Assembly (NCBI RefSeq): GCF_024518675.1 | Contig: NZ_JANIGL010000005.1 | Location: 62,001-126,000 of the forward strand | Source: Pseudoalteromonas shioyasakiensis | GTDB lineage: Bacteria; Pseudomonadota; Gammaproteobacteria; Enterobacterales; Alteromonadaceae | DNA length: 64,000 nt | Direction of reading: 5' to 3' | In this document: positions 18,846-28,236 of the stretch, in pieces | Numbering within the stretch: position 1 is the first letter of the stretch | How the letters are laid out: each line of letters opens with the position of its first letter | Notes under the pieces: generated by a model | Databases searched by the model: none | What the model was told of the DNA's origin: nothing | Seen by the model: the letters and a program-made list of their open reading frames with translations, nothing else | Program-made: the position numbers and the translations under genes

Positions 18846-19915
18846 TACCGGCCTATTAGATCATGAACCTGTTGATCTGACACATCGTCAACGAGTGCAC
18901 ATTGGCCAAACTCAGTAGGTAAAATAAATCGAATAGTACCTTTCTTATTTTTCTTATCTTTGCGCATATGGTGTAAAAAATGCTGGCTTGTCATTTCCTT
19001 AGGTATAACACAAGGTAAATTATAAGCTGCAATTAAAGCGCTGATCCTTGAAACTTCAGCTGCAGTTAAATCACCACGTGTATGCGCTAATTGAGCCGCT
19101 AACACCATGCCTGTAGCTACCGCTTCACCATGTAACCATTTACCATAGCCCATTTGTGCTTCAATAGCGTGTGCAAAGGTATGACCTAAATTCAGCAAAG
19201 CTCGTAAACCGGCTTCTTTTTCATCTTGTGCAACAATTAATGCTTTGATTTCACAGCAACGAAAAATAACATGCTGTAAGGTTTCTTCATCAAGCGCTTG
19301 TAGCTGAGTTATATTATTTTCTAAGAAAGTGAATAATTCAGTATCGTAGATCAAACCATATTTGATCACTTCAGCCATACCTGCAGCAAACTCTCTTGCT
19401 GGTAAAGTGTGCAGTGATTGAGTATCAATAAACACGGCTTGCGGCTGATAAAATGCGCCTATCATGTTTTTACCCAGCGGGTGATTTACAGCAGTTTTAC
19501 CACCAACAGAAGAGTCTACCTGAGATAACAAGGTGGTTGGTACTTGAATAAAAGGTACGCCTCGTTGATAACATGCAGCAACAAAGCCTGTTAGATCACC
19601 AACAACACCACCGCCTAACGCAATCAGGCAAGTATCTCGGCCACAATTATTCTCTAATAGAAACGCTGAAATTTTTTCAAACCACTCAAGTGATTTAAAT
19701 TGTTCACCGTCAGGAATAATAAAGTGCAGAGGGTTTAAATCAGCTAATAACGCCATTGCATCATTTAAGTATAAAGGTGCAATGGTGTCATTAGTGATGA
19801 AGATAGGACGACAATCACCTAAGTGTCGACGTAACCTGTCTGAGTTATGAAGTGCAGATTTACCAATATATATAGGATAACTACGCTCGTCTAAATTAAC
19901 AGTTAATTCAAGCAT
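18845..19915 (-). CDS. aroB: 3-Dehydroquinate synthase
   Basis: AroB converts DAHP to 3-dehydroquinate, the second step of the shikimate pathway. The 356 residues include the NAD-binding and metal-site motifs ALGGGVVGDLTGF, PTTLLSQVDSSVGGKTAVN, NLGHTFAHAIE and HGEAVATGM. It sits 25 nt after aroK and overlaps damX by one base, the conserved aroK-aroB-damX arrangement. Confidence 0.98.
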   Translation of the reverse strand: MLELTVNLDERSYPIYIGKSALHNSDRLRRHLGDCRPIFITNDTIAPLYLNDAMALLADLNPLHFIIPDGEQFKSLEWFEKISAFLLENNCGRDTCLIALGGGVVGDLTGFVAACYQRGVPFIQVPTTLLSQVDSSVGGKTAVNHPLGKNMIGAFYQPQAVFIDTQSLHTLPAREFAAGMAEVIKYGLIYDTELFTFLENNITQLQALDEETLQHVIFRCCEIKALIVAQDEKEAGLRALLNLGHTFAHAIEAQMGYGKWLHGEAVATGMVLAAQLAHTRGDLTAAEVSRISALIAAYNLPCVIPKEMTSQHFLHHMRKDKKNKKGTIRFILPTEFGQCALVDDVSDQQVHDLIGR

Positions 19916-19940
19916 CGCCAGTATCCTTTATTATTGGGTT

Positions 19941-20459
19941 TTAAAAATCTAATTTCTCAATGATTTGATTAGCAACAACTTTAGCGCTTTGCTCATCAGT
20001 GCGTACAGTAAAGTCAGCAACTTCTTTATATAACGGCTCGCGCTCTTGCGCTAAACGCTCTAAAACATCACGAGGTGCTTCTTCTGTTTGCAATAGTGGG
20101 CGACGCTTGTCGCGCTGCGTACGTGCAACTTGCTTTTCGATTGGTGTCTCTAGGTATACAACGATACCACGAGCCGAAAGCTTATTTCGGACTTCTTTAC
20201 TCATCACTGAACCACCACCAGTTGCAAGTACAATACCTTGCATCTCAGTTAGGTCGCCAATGACGCCTTCTTCACGAAGTCGAAAGCCTTCTTCACCTTC
20301 AAGATCAAACACCCATGCTATATCAGCACCTGTACGGCGTTCGATTTCTTGATCAGAATCGACAAATTCAAGATGTAATTGGTCAGCGATGTGACGACCA
20401 ATTGTGCTTTTGCCAGCCCCCATAGGGCCAACTAGAAATATATTACGTTTTTCAGCCAT
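19941..20459 (-). CDS. aroK: Shikimate kinase I
   Basis: AroK phosphorylates shikimate with ATP. The Walker [12 protein letters not shown] begins near residue 11. Shikimate-binding [11 protein letters not shown] and the GGGSV segment follow, and the lid region holds RDKRRPLL. The 172 residues match E. coli AroK (173). It lies downstream of pilQ, as in E. coli, with a 184-nt gap that contains a hairpin. Confidence 0.98.
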   Translation of the reverse strand: MAEKRNIFLVGPMGAGKSTIGRHIADQLHLEFVDSDQEIERRTGADIAWVFDLEGEEGFRLREEGVIGDLTEMQGIVLATGGGSVMSKEVRNKLSARGIVVYLETPIEKQVARTQRDKRRPLLQTEEAPRDVLERLAQEREPLYKEVADFTVRTDEQSAKVVANQIIEKLDF

Positions 20460-20591
20460 ATCTTTTAGTACAAACGAACTCTAAAATTTGAAATAAAACC
20501 CCGCCTAACGACCTGGCCCCAAAATTAAGGAGGGGATTATCTCAGTAATTGATGCGGTATTTCAAGTCAAATAGAACAAAAAGCCAATTAA

Positions 20592-20618
20592 CGGGCAATT
20601 AAAGTTAATAATTGCCCG
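20592..20618 (-). terminator. Hairpin, possible weak terminator between pilQ and aroK
   Basis: A 10-bp stem CGGGCAATTA / TAATTGCCCG closes a 7-nt loop. On the minus strand it follows the pilQ stop by about 25 nt. The T run downstream is interrupted, so termination may be partial, or it may only stabilise the pilQ 3' end. Confidence 0.4.
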
Positions 20619-20643
20619 CTGCGATAAGGAAAATAGACCAGAT

Positions 20644-22737
20644 TTAGTCTATTTGAATCTTCGGAGTAACGAAAATCAATAATTCCTTCTTCTCATTAAA
20701 CTCACTCGTACTTCTAAACAGCACACCTAGATAAGGAATGTCACCTAATAGTGGAACCTTTTTCGTCGAGTTTATGATTTGTTGCTGGAATATACCACCA
20801 AGTACCACGGTTTGGCCATTCTCAACGAGCACTTGAGTTTGAATTTTTTGCGTATCAATTGAAACAGCTGACCCGGTTGGGGTTTGCACTGTATCACCAC
20901 GAGTGTCTTGCGTAATGATTAAATCTAAGATCACTTTATTATCTGGCGTGATATGCGGTGTGACCTCCAAGCTTAATACTGCTTTTTTAAATGTTACTGT
21001 AGTGGCACCACTAGAAGCCGATTCTACATAAGGAATTTCAGTACCTTGCTCAATCCGCGCTTTTTTCTGGTTGGCCGTAGTAATACGTGGGCTTGCGATA
21101 ATTTCACCACGGTTTTCCTCTTCTAAAGCACTAAGCTCTAGATCAAGTAAAGTACCGTTAGCTAATTTCGCAACTTGCATTCCTATGCTGCCCGCAGCAC
21201 TTGATACAGGTAGGTTTACATTTAAGCGATCACTGATACTTGGGATATCATCATACGACCCCGCGCCGAACATACCCTGAGCACCTTCTAGAGAGCCCGA
21301 AATCCCACCGTTATCAGAGGCGTCACTAAAGCCCCATCGTACACCTAAATCTTCTTGAACATTATCGCGTACCGTGACCATACGTGATTCAATAACCACC
21401 TGTTTCACGGCAATATCTAAGGTCTCAACCATACGGCGTACGCTTTCGATACTTTTAACCGTATCTTTGATCAGTAAAGTATTGGTACGTTTATCAACAG
21501 ACACACTGCCACGAGGCGTAATAATACTGTTGGTATCTGTTTTTAATAGATCGGCAAATTCTTCTGCTTTAGCATAGTTAAGGCGAATATATTCGCTATA
21601 AAGCGGTTCTAAATCTTCAACTTGTTGCTTGGCTTTTAGATCTTTCGCTTCTCTGGCTGCCAGCTCTTCTGAAGGCGCAACCATTAAAATAGAGCCATCC
21701 ATACGCTTATCTAGACCTTTAACACGCAATACTACATCAAGCGCTTGGTCCCATGGCACACCGTCAAGACGTAAAGTGATATTACCAGTCACGGAGTCAC
21801 TGGTTACTAAGTTAAAGTCATTGTAGCCAGCAATGATTTGCAGTACTGCACGCACAGAAATATCTTGGAAGTTTAAGGTCATTGGGCGACCTTGGTACTC
21901 TTTTCCACCATCTAGAAATGAACGCTGTGAAGCATCTTTTTCGACAGTGAGCGTAAATACGTTCTCAATTTGTTGGAAAGTATATTTAAATGCAGCATTT
22001 GGTTCGATAACAATACGGCTTTTACTTTCTTCTTTAAATGTCTCTATGGAGCTAATCACAGTACCAAAATCTAACACATCCAATTCATACAACAAATCAT
22101 CTAGAATATCGGTATGGTGGAATTCAGCAATAATTTTACCACCACTTTCATGCACATCGATAGCAGCTTGGGTATCTTGTAAAAAAACTAAAACTCTGGC
22201 TTCACCTTTTTCACCACGGCGAAAGTCTATAGATTGAATTGAGTTAATATAATTACTGGTTTCGCCAGCACTTGGCTCTGCAGTTGAACTCGTTAACATG
22301 TTATCTGATACATGTAATGAAACTAAATTGTTCTTAACCTTTGTTTGGTAAATTTTTAAACGATCCATATGTACAGTGACAATTAGCTCACCGTTATCCA
22401 CTTTGCTAGTTACTTTCTCAATACCAGCTTTATTGATGGCAACGTCACTCATTGTGCCTTCTACATTACTTTCGCTGAAGCGCATTTCAATACGCGCAGG
22501 GTTATTAAACACCTGTACTTCTGGCTGTTGTGTTAACTCTTCATCAAAAACCAGTTGTAATTCTGTTTCTCCTGCAAGTAAAGGATTATAACGAACATCA
22601 TAAAGTAATGGCTCAGCTAAAGCCGCTTGTGTAAGAAAAAGGGCAATAACGGCAAGCACATAATGTTGAATGCGGTTACTCCAAGATACTCCCTTATGCA
22701 TTTTAATTTTACCTTTTTTATTTTTAACTCGCGCCAT
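20644..22737 (-). CDS. pilQ: Type IV pilus secretin PilQ
   Basis: PilQ forms the outer-membrane ring through which the type IV pilus passes. The 697 residues show a signal sequence, one or two AMIN domains (about 45-260), a short secretin N domain (LNFQDISVRAVLQIIAGYNDFNLV), an N1 domain (YSEYIRLNYAKAEEF) and the C-terminal secretin domain (VPLLGDIPYLGVLF; final KKELLIFVTPKI). The given start overlaps pilP by 14 nt; an in-frame ATG at 22701 (MHKGVSWSNRIQ) gives a more typical signal peptide. It is last in pilMNOPQ and upstream of aroK. Confidence 0.96.
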   Translation of the reverse strand: MARVKNKKGKIKMHKGVSWSNRIQHYVLAVIALFLTQAALAEPLLYDVRYNPLLAGETELQLVFDEELTQQPEVQVFNNPARIEMRFSESNVEGTMSDVAINKAGIEKVTSKVDNGELIVTVHMDRLKIYQTKVKNNLVSLHVSDNMLTSSTAEPSAGETSNYINSIQSIDFRRGEKGEARVLVFLQDTQAAIDVHESGGKIIAEFHHTDILDDLLYELDVLDFGTVISSIETFKEESKSRIVIEPNAAFKYTFQQIENVFTLTVEKDASQRSFLDGGKEYQGRPMTLNFQDISVRAVLQIIAGYNDFNLVTSDSVTGNITLRLDGVPWDQALDVVLRVKGLDKRMDGSILMVAPSEELAAREAKDLKAKQQVEDLEPLYSEYIRLNYAKAEEFADLLKTDTNSIITPRGSVSVDKRTNTLLIKDTVKSIESVRRMVETLDIAVKQVVIESRMVTVRDNVQEDLGVRWGFSDASDNGGISGSLEGAQGMFGAGSYDDIPSISDRLNVNLPVSSAAGSIGMQVAKLANGTLLDLELSALEEENRGEIIASPRITTANQKKARIEQGTEIPYVESASSGATTVTFKKAVLSLEVTPHITPDNKVILDLIITQDTRGDTVQTPTGSAVSIDTQKIQTQVLVENGQTVVLGGIFQQQIINSTKKVPLLGDIPYLGVLFRSTSEFNEKKELLIFVTPKIQID

Positions 22738-23260
22738 CAGTAGTCGCCTCTAACATTTCAAGCTTAGTCAGGCGCTCTTTCCAACAACCAGACCCATCGG
22801 GTATTAATTCCAGTAATTCTATAAAATCACTTTCAACATTTTTAACTTCACCATGGTACAAACCTAAAAAGTCACCCACAGTTACTCGGTGCAAAGAATC
22901 ATCAGCGGCTTTAATTAACGCCCATGTTCGGCCATCAGAACCTAATGTGCCTTTCATTGCTAAATTATCTAACGGATATTTTTCTAGTGGCTCTCTTGTA
23001 CGTTCAGGATCAGGGTGCAGACAGTTTTTTACTTGCACCATATTATTTTGAATCACTTCGGGTTGTGGTGCAACAAACGGGCTACGTAACTGCCCAGCAC
23101 TGTATTCAAAGTGTTCGAACTTGGTGAGTTTAGGTATTTCTTCAACTTTCGGTGTGGTACTGGCTTTTACCTGGTCGATAAACTCTTGCTGTTGCGCAGT
23201 ATCATCATTACATGCCGTTAAAACTAAAGTCGAAAGCAGTAGTACAGCTATTTTCTTCAT
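22724..23260 (-). CDS. pilP: Type IV pilus inner-membrane lipoprotein PilP
   Basis: PilP links the PilMNO platform to the PilQ secretin. The 178 residues begin with a lipoprotein signal (MKKIAVLLLSTLVLTAC, lipidated Cys17). A disordered stretch follows, then the C-terminal beta-sandwich with MKGTLGSDGRTWALI and VGDFLGLYHGEV. It overlaps pilO by 4 bp and pilQ by 14 bp. Confidence 0.96.
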   Translation of the reverse strand: MKKIAVLLLSTLVLTACNDDTAQQQEFIDQVKASTTPKVEEIPKLTKFEHFEYSAGQLRSPFVAPQPEVIQNNMVQVKNCLHPDPERTREPLEKYPLDNLAMKGTLGSDGRTWALIKAADDSLHRVTVGDFLGLYHGEVKNVESDFIELLELIPDGSGCWKERLTKLEMLEATTDGAS

Positions 23261-23877
23261 TTCTTAGCCGCTCCTTTTTTCGCTGCACCCTCATAACGAT
23301 AAGTTTTTGCCACCACACTAAATGTCAGTTTCCCCGTATTTGCACTGATGATAGAAAAGTCATGTAGACTGACTATACGCGGCAGCTGCGCAACTTTACC
23401 AACAAAGTCGCCAAACTCGTGATAACTCCCCACAACTTCAATTTTTATTGGTAGTTCTGTGTAAAATTCTTTTTCGATCTCTGGCAACCAACCAATCTTT
23501 AAAAAGGTTAAGCCGCTTGTGGTACCAACATAGGTTAAATCATCTAATAAGCCAGGTGTTTCATTAGAGGTAGGAAGACGTTTTAATAATTGTGAGAATT
23601 TTTCTTCCATATCCACCATTTGCTGACGGTAAATCTCTAAATTACTGGCCACGGCATATTTTGTGCGATAAGTATTACGTAATTCAACTTCTTTAGCGAC
23701 TGCACTGTGGTAACTGTCGATTTCGTCTGAAACTAACAAGCTGTAACTAAAAAATAGCACCAAGGCAGCTACAAAAGTACAGCAAATAACTTTAACAACA
23801 ACGGGCCAATCACCAATATTTTCGAGCTCAATTTCATTCCAATCAATCTCGGTTAACGCTTTGATATCAAGGTTCAT
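23257..23877 (-). CDS. pilO: Type IV pilus assembly protein PilO
   Basis: PilO is a bitopic inner-membrane protein that dimerises with PilN. The 206 residues show a cytoplasmic N-terminus, one transmembrane helix (about 27-47), a coiled coil with EMEEKF-type heptads, and a ferredoxin-like C-terminal domain containing SGLTFLKIGWLPE and IKIEVVGSYHEFG. It ends in a KKGAAKK tail and overlaps pilN and pilP by 4 bp each. Confidence 0.95.
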   Translation of the reverse strand: MNLDIKALTEIDWNEIELENIGDWPVVVKVICCTFVAALVLFFSYSLLVSDEIDSYHSAVAKEVELRNTYRTKYAVASNLEIYRQQMVDMEEKFSQLLKRLPTSNETPGLLDDLTYVGTTSGLTFLKIGWLPEIEKEFYTELPIKIEVVGSYHEFGDFVGKVAQLPRIVSLHDFSIISANTGKLTFSVVAKTYRYEGAAKKGAAKK

Positions 23878-24440
23878 TGTTTAGCCTCACCAATTTTATC
23901 AAAGGGCTTAACATAAAATTCCATATTAAAATCACTAAGTAAGCGAGATGACTTTTCACCAGCTATGATTCCTTGCATAGTGGGCTTTTCTAACAAATAA
24001 GAGTTTTGTACTTGGCGTAACATAGTTGATAGGCGGTTATTTGATTCACTGCGTCCAATAACATGAATGGCACTGCCCCGACGTTCTAACTTGGTTAAAT
24101 ACACCCCCCCTGGCACAATTTTAGCTACTTCGTCCATAATTTGTGTGCCTAAGTTACGGCTACTTTGTAAATCTTCAATGAGCCGCATACGTTGTTGCAA
24201 ACTTTCTTTCTTTTTATCCAATTCACGAATTTCGTGGATCCGCGCATCCAAATGACCGATTTCAGTTGTTAAAAAGCTATTTTTGATATTTTGTCCATCA
24301 CGTAGATTGCCATAATAAGTACTCAGCATATACATACTTAAAAAGCTTACTAACACAACTAATAATAAAATAGTGACAAACTTATTTTGTGATTGTTTTC
24401 TTTGCAGTTCACGCCATGGTAGCAAATTTATATGTGGCAT
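23874..24440 (-). CDS. pilN: Type IV pilus assembly protein PilN
   Basis: PilN carries at its N-terminus the PilM-binding motif INLLPWRE (residues 4-11). It then has one transmembrane helix (about 21-42), a coiled coil with LDKKKESLQQRM, and a periplasmic domain with LERRGSAIHVIGRSESN. The 188 residues are typical. It overlaps pilM by 13 bp and pilO by 4 bp. Confidence 0.95.
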   Translation of the reverse strand: MPHINLLPWRELQRKQSQNKFVTILLLVVLVSFLSMYMLSTYYGNLRDGQNIKNSFLTTEIGHLDARIHEIRELDKKKESLQQRMRLIEDLQSSRNLGTQIMDEVAKIVPGGVYLTKLERRGSAIHVIGRSESNNRLSTMLRQVQNSYLLEKPTMQGIIAGEKSSRLLSDFNMEFYVKPFDKIGEAKQ

Positions 24441-25507
24441 TTTGAGAAGCTCCTTAATGCCAACCCAGTAGCAATGGCAAACTGTGTTCGATGACGCTGC
24501 ATTACATTACGATCAACTCTAGGCGATATTTCTATATTTTCAAATGGTTCAGCAACAATTGTATGAATCCCCAATTCTTCAATTAGTAAACGATCTAAAC
24601 CTTGGATCATCGCTGTTCCACCAGTCAAAATTATATAATCAATTTGTTCTTTACCGCTGGTTGTTAAAAACATTTGTACAGCACGACGAACCTGCTGCAG
24701 TAATGATGTTTGAAATGGCGCTAATACTTCGAAGGTATAATTAGGTGGTAGATCTGCAGTTGTTTTGCCTATTTCGGCTTCATCAAAGCTTTTATTATAA
24801 TAAGCTACAATACTATTAGTGTATTGATCGCCACCAAACACTTGATCGCGGGTGTAAATGGTTTCACCCGCCAGCACAACACTAACTAAAGTCAACACTG
24901 CGCCTATGTCTATCATTGCTACACATTTATTAAATGCATCACTGGGTAACTGTTGATAATAAATATCCATAGCACGGCTAAGGGCATAACTTTCAACATC
25001 AACGACTTTGGCTGTTAAGCCTGCTGTTTCGAGTGCGCCCACTCGCGCTTCAACACTCTCGGTTCGTGCAGCCGAAAGTAGCACATTCATTTTGGTCGGA
25101 TCAGCTTCATTAATTGCTAGCTTTTCAAAGTCTAAGCTAACTTCATCCAAAGGGTATGGGATTAAGCTATCTGCTTCAATTTCAATTTGCGATTCAAGCT
25201 CAGCATCACTTAGCATCACATCCATAAAAATCACTTTAGTGATTACTGTCTGCCCCGACACAGCTACCGCTGCATTTTTTGCCGATTTAGGTAATTTTCG
25301 CTTCAGTTTAGTGATAATATTACCAATTGCTTCAATGTCCTGAATATTACGCTCAGACATAGTTCCTTTTGGCATAGGTTCAATTGCTAAAGCCTCGAGG
25401 CGGTAGCCGGTTTCCGTTTCATTCAGTAGCACAGCTTTAATAGCGTGCGAACCGATATCTATCCCTATCATCATTGATGAAGACTTATTCATTAGTTGGC
25501 TTAACAT
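24428..25507 (-). CDS. pilM: Type IV pilus assembly ATPase-fold protein PilM
   Basis: PilM is a cytoplasmic actin-fold protein that binds the PilN tail and organises the pilus inner-membrane platform. It contains IGIDIGSHAIKAV (phosphate 1 loop, about residues 14-26), AMIDIGAVLTLVSVV (phosphate 2) and IILTGGTAMIQGLD (adenosine motif). Several Met codons occur early and none has a strong ribosome site; the longest form is given (359 residues). It is the first gene of pilMNOPQ and divergent from mrcA. Confidence 0.95.
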   Translation of the reverse strand: MLSQLMNKSSSMMIGIDIGSHAIKAVLLNETETGYRLEALAIEPMPKGTMSERNIQDIEAIGNIITKLKRKLPKSAKNAAVAVSGQTVITKVIFMDVMLSDAELESQIEIEADSLIPYPLDEVSLDFEKLAINEADPTKMNVLLSAARTESVEARVGALETAGLTAKVVDVESYALSRAMDIYYQQLPSDAFNKCVAMIDIGAVLTLVSVVLAGETIYTRDQVFGGDQYTNSIVAYYNKSFDEAEIGKTTADLPPNYTFEVLAPFQTSLLQQVRRAVQMFLTTSGKEQIDYIILTGGTAMIQGLDRLLIEELGIHTIVAEPFENIEISPRVDRNVMQRHRTQFAIATGLALRSFSKCHI

Positions 25508-25528
25508 GTTTGCGATTCGGCCTTTGTT

Positions 25529-25550
25529 TTAAGAATAAACAAGTTATAAT
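25529..25550 (+). promoter_or_regulatory. Possible mrcA promoter
   Basis: A perfect -10 TATAAT (25545-25550) has a TTGTTT-like -35 about 15-16 nt upstream, in the 132-bp region divergent from pilM. The leader to the mrcA start would be about 80 nt. Confidence 0.4.
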
Positions 25551-25639
25551 TTTTATCTGAAAAAATACTATTCATTTTTTAATCAATATATACTATCAGT
25601 CTACGATTCTAATTGGGAGTCCATTTAGGGAAAATATAA

Positions 25640-28168
25640 GTGATTTTATTCAAACGAACTTTACAATTTTTTATCATTTGTACGTTTTTGGGCTTAATAA
25701 CATTAGCAAGCCTTTATTACTACGTTAAATCCGATATCCCCAGTGTGCAAGTTTTAAAAGACGTGCAACTACAAACTCCCATGCAAGTATTCTCTCGAGA
25801 TGGCTTGTTAATCAACCAATTTGGAGAAAAACGCCGTATTCCCGCGAGTATTAAGGAGATCCCGCAACCGCTCATTGATGCGATTTTAGCTACCGAGGAT
25901 ACCCGATTTTATGAACATATTGGCATAGATCCTATAGGTATTGTTCGTTCAGCGATAGTATTAATATCGACTGGCGAGAAAAAACAAGGCGCAAGTACGA
26001 TAACAATGCAGCTTGCTCGTAACTTTTTCTTAACACGAGAAAAAGCCTACATTCGTAAAGTAAAAGAAATCTTTATTGCACTGCATATTGAAAACTTACT
26101 CAGTAAAGATGAAATACTTGCTCTTTACTTAAATAAGATCGAATTAGGCAACCGTGCCTTTGGTATTGGTGCCGCTGCACAAGTTTACTATGGTAAAGAA
26201 CTGAGTGAATTAAATTTAGCACAAATGGCGATGATTGCCGGTTTACCAAAAGCCCCTTCAGCATTGAACCCAATTCGTAACCCACAGCGCGCAAAAGCTC
26301 GCCGTAATGTCGTGCTTGGACGTATGCTTGACGAAGGGTTTATTACTCAGCAAGTGTATAATGAAACTATTCAGCAACCAATTACCGCACGCTTTCACGG
26401 TGCAGAAATTGACTTATATGCTCCTTATATATCAGAAATGGTTCGTGCAGAAATGGTCGCGCGTTATGGTTATGAGCGTGCCTATAACAGCGGTTTTAAA
26501 GTATTCACTAGTGTAGAGTCAGACGTACAAGCGGCAGCTCAAAAAGCCCTTGTTGATAACCTACATGCTTACGACATGCGTCATGGCTATCGCGGCGCAG
26601 AAACCCACCTATGGGATCATGAAACACAATCGGCATTGAGTCAGCAGGCTATTTTAGAAAAACTTGCGCCAGTAAAAGAAATTGGCCCATTATTAGCTGC
26701 TGCTGTATTAGATGTTGGCGAGCAAAGTGCAAACGTATTACTAAAAAATGGCGAGCAAGCCACACTAAGCTGGGATAATTTAAAATGGGCACGTAAGTAC
26801 ATCACTCGTTATCGTCAGAGTTTTGCACCAAAAACAGCCAACGAAATTTTAGTGCCTGGCGCTCAAATTTGGCTGCGTAAAAATGACGACGGCAGCTACT
26901 TACTTAGTCAGCTCCCTGAAGCTGCCAGTGCTTTAGTATCTCTAGATCCTAATGACGGTCGTATTAAGGCGATTGTTGGTGGTTATAGTTTTGAACAAAG
27001 CCAATATAACCGTGCAGTTCAAGCAAAGCGCCAAGTCGGCTCGAATATTAAACCATTTATTTATTCTGCTGCACTAGAAAATGGTTACACTCTAGCCTCA
27101 ATTCTAAATGATGCGCCAATCAACCAATGGGATAAAAGCTTAGGTGTTGCCTGGCGCCCGAAAAACAGCCCCGCGGTTTATAATGGACCCATCCGTATTC
27201 GTCGTGCACTGGCACAGTCTAAAAACGTTATTTCTGTGCGCTTACTACGCGGCGTTGGCCTTAATCGTACAGCCGATCACTTGCTTAAATTTGGCTTTCA
27301 AAATAGTGATATCAACCGTAGCGAATCTCTGGCTTTAGGGAGTGCATCTATTACCCCTCTTGAACTAGCCCGGGGTATGAGCACATTTGCTAATGGAGGT
27401 CATTTAATTACCCCCTATTTTATCAGTGAAATACAAGACTCTGCTGGTAATGTTCTATTCAAAGCCCAACCTCAACTGGCGTGCGATGCTGATGCAGTTG
27501 CTCACGAGGATAGCTTTGCTTTAGATAGTAATTTAGCAAGTCCTACTACGAATGCTTTTACTGAGTCTGCGACTGATCATGCGCCTGCTGTTGAATGTGC
27601 TCCACGCATTATTTCTAAACAGAATGCTTTTCTCATTGCCGACGCGATGCACAGTGCTGTTTGGGGAGGCGGTAGCTGGGCCCATAAAACTGGCTGGAGT
27701 GGTACTGGTTGGCGTGCACAAGCATTAGAGCGCCGCGATTTATCTGGTAAAACAGGGACAACCAATGACTCTGTTGATACTTGGTTTAGCGGCTTTAATC
27801 GTAATGTGATGACTTCTGTTTGGGTTGGCTTTGATAATCCAGGTAATCCTCTGGGCCGCTCTACCTATAATAGTAACCTTGATAAGTCTCAAATTTCTGG
27901 CGCTGAGTCTGGTGCTAAAACGGCTCAACCTGCATGGGTAGACTTTATGCGTGTAGCCCTTAAAGAGCAGCCAGAAGCACCAATAGAGCCACCCGAAGGG
28001 CTAGTGTCAATTCGTATAGATCTAGCAACAGGGTTACTTAGCCAAAAAAATGATTACACCAGTCGCTTTGAGTATTTTGAAAAAGGCACAGCCCCGACAA
28101 AATATGTAATGCAGCATGTTGAAGATGTGTTTGAAGAAGAGACCAAAACAGAAGAAGAGTTGTTTTAA
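25640..28168 (+). CDS. mrcA: Penicillin-binding protein 1A (bifunctional transglycosylase/transpeptidase)
   Basis: This class A PBP polymerises and cross-links peptidoglycan in the periplasm. The 842 residues start with a signal anchor (about 7-29). The GT51 domain has ATEDTRFYEHIGID with catalytic Glu, KKQGASTITMQLARNFF and KDEILALYLNKIELGN. An OB-like insert follows, then the transpeptidase with GSNIKPF (catalytic Ser), SKN and KTGTTND. E. coli PBP1A is 850 residues. The start is GTG with AGGG about 9 nt upstream. It is divergent from pilM, as mrcA is from the hof/pil cluster in E. coli. Confidence 0.97.
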   Translation: MILFKRTLQFFIICTFLGLITLASLYYYVKSDIPSVQVLKDVQLQTPMQVFSRDGLLINQFGEKRRIPASIKEIPQPLIDAILATEDTRFYEHIGIDPIGIVRSAIVLISTGEKKQGASTITMQLARNFFLTREKAYIRKVKEIFIALHIENLLSKDEILALYLNKIELGNRAFGIGAAAQVYYGKELSELNLAQMAMIAGLPKAPSALNPIRNPQRAKARRNVVLGRMLDEGFITQQVYNETIQQPITARFHGAEIDLYAPYISEMVRAEMVARYGYERAYNSGFKVFTSVESDVQAAAQKALVDNLHAYDMRHGYRGAETHLWDHETQSALSQQAILEKLAPVKEIGPLLAAAVLDVGEQSANVLLKNGEQATLSWDNLKWARKYITRYRQSFAPKTANEILVPGAQIWLRKNDDGSYLLSQLPEAASALVSLDPNDGRIKAIVGGYSFEQSQYNRAVQAKRQVGSNIKPFIYSAALENGYTLASILNDAPINQWDKSLGVAWRPKNSPAVYNGPIRIRRALAQSKNVISVRLLRGVGLNRTADHLLKFGFQNSDINRSESLALGSASITPLELARGMSTFANGGHLITPYFISEIQDSAGNVLFKAQPQLACDADAVAHEDSFALDSNLASPTTNAFTESATDHAPAVECAPRIISKQNAFLIADAMHSAVWGGGSWAHKTGWSGTGWRAQALERRDLSGKTGTTNDSVDTWFSGFNRNVMTSVWVGFDNPGNPLGRSTYNSNLDKSQISGAESGAKTAQPAWVDFMRVALKEQPEAPIEPPEGLVSIRIDLATGLLSQKNDYTSRFEYFEKGTAPTKYVMQHVEDVFEEETKTEEELF

Positions 28169-28196
28169 TCGTCGCGATATAAAATCGCTGCTACGT

Positions 28197-28224
28197 AAAA
28201 AAGCGCCAAGACTGGCGCTTTTTT
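28197..28224. terminator. Bidirectional terminator between mrcA and metL
   Basis: AAAAAAGCGCCA / TGGCGCTTTTTT with a 4-nt loop lies between the convergent mrcA and metL genes. Confidence 0.88.
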
Positions 28225-28236
28225 ATTGCATGCTTT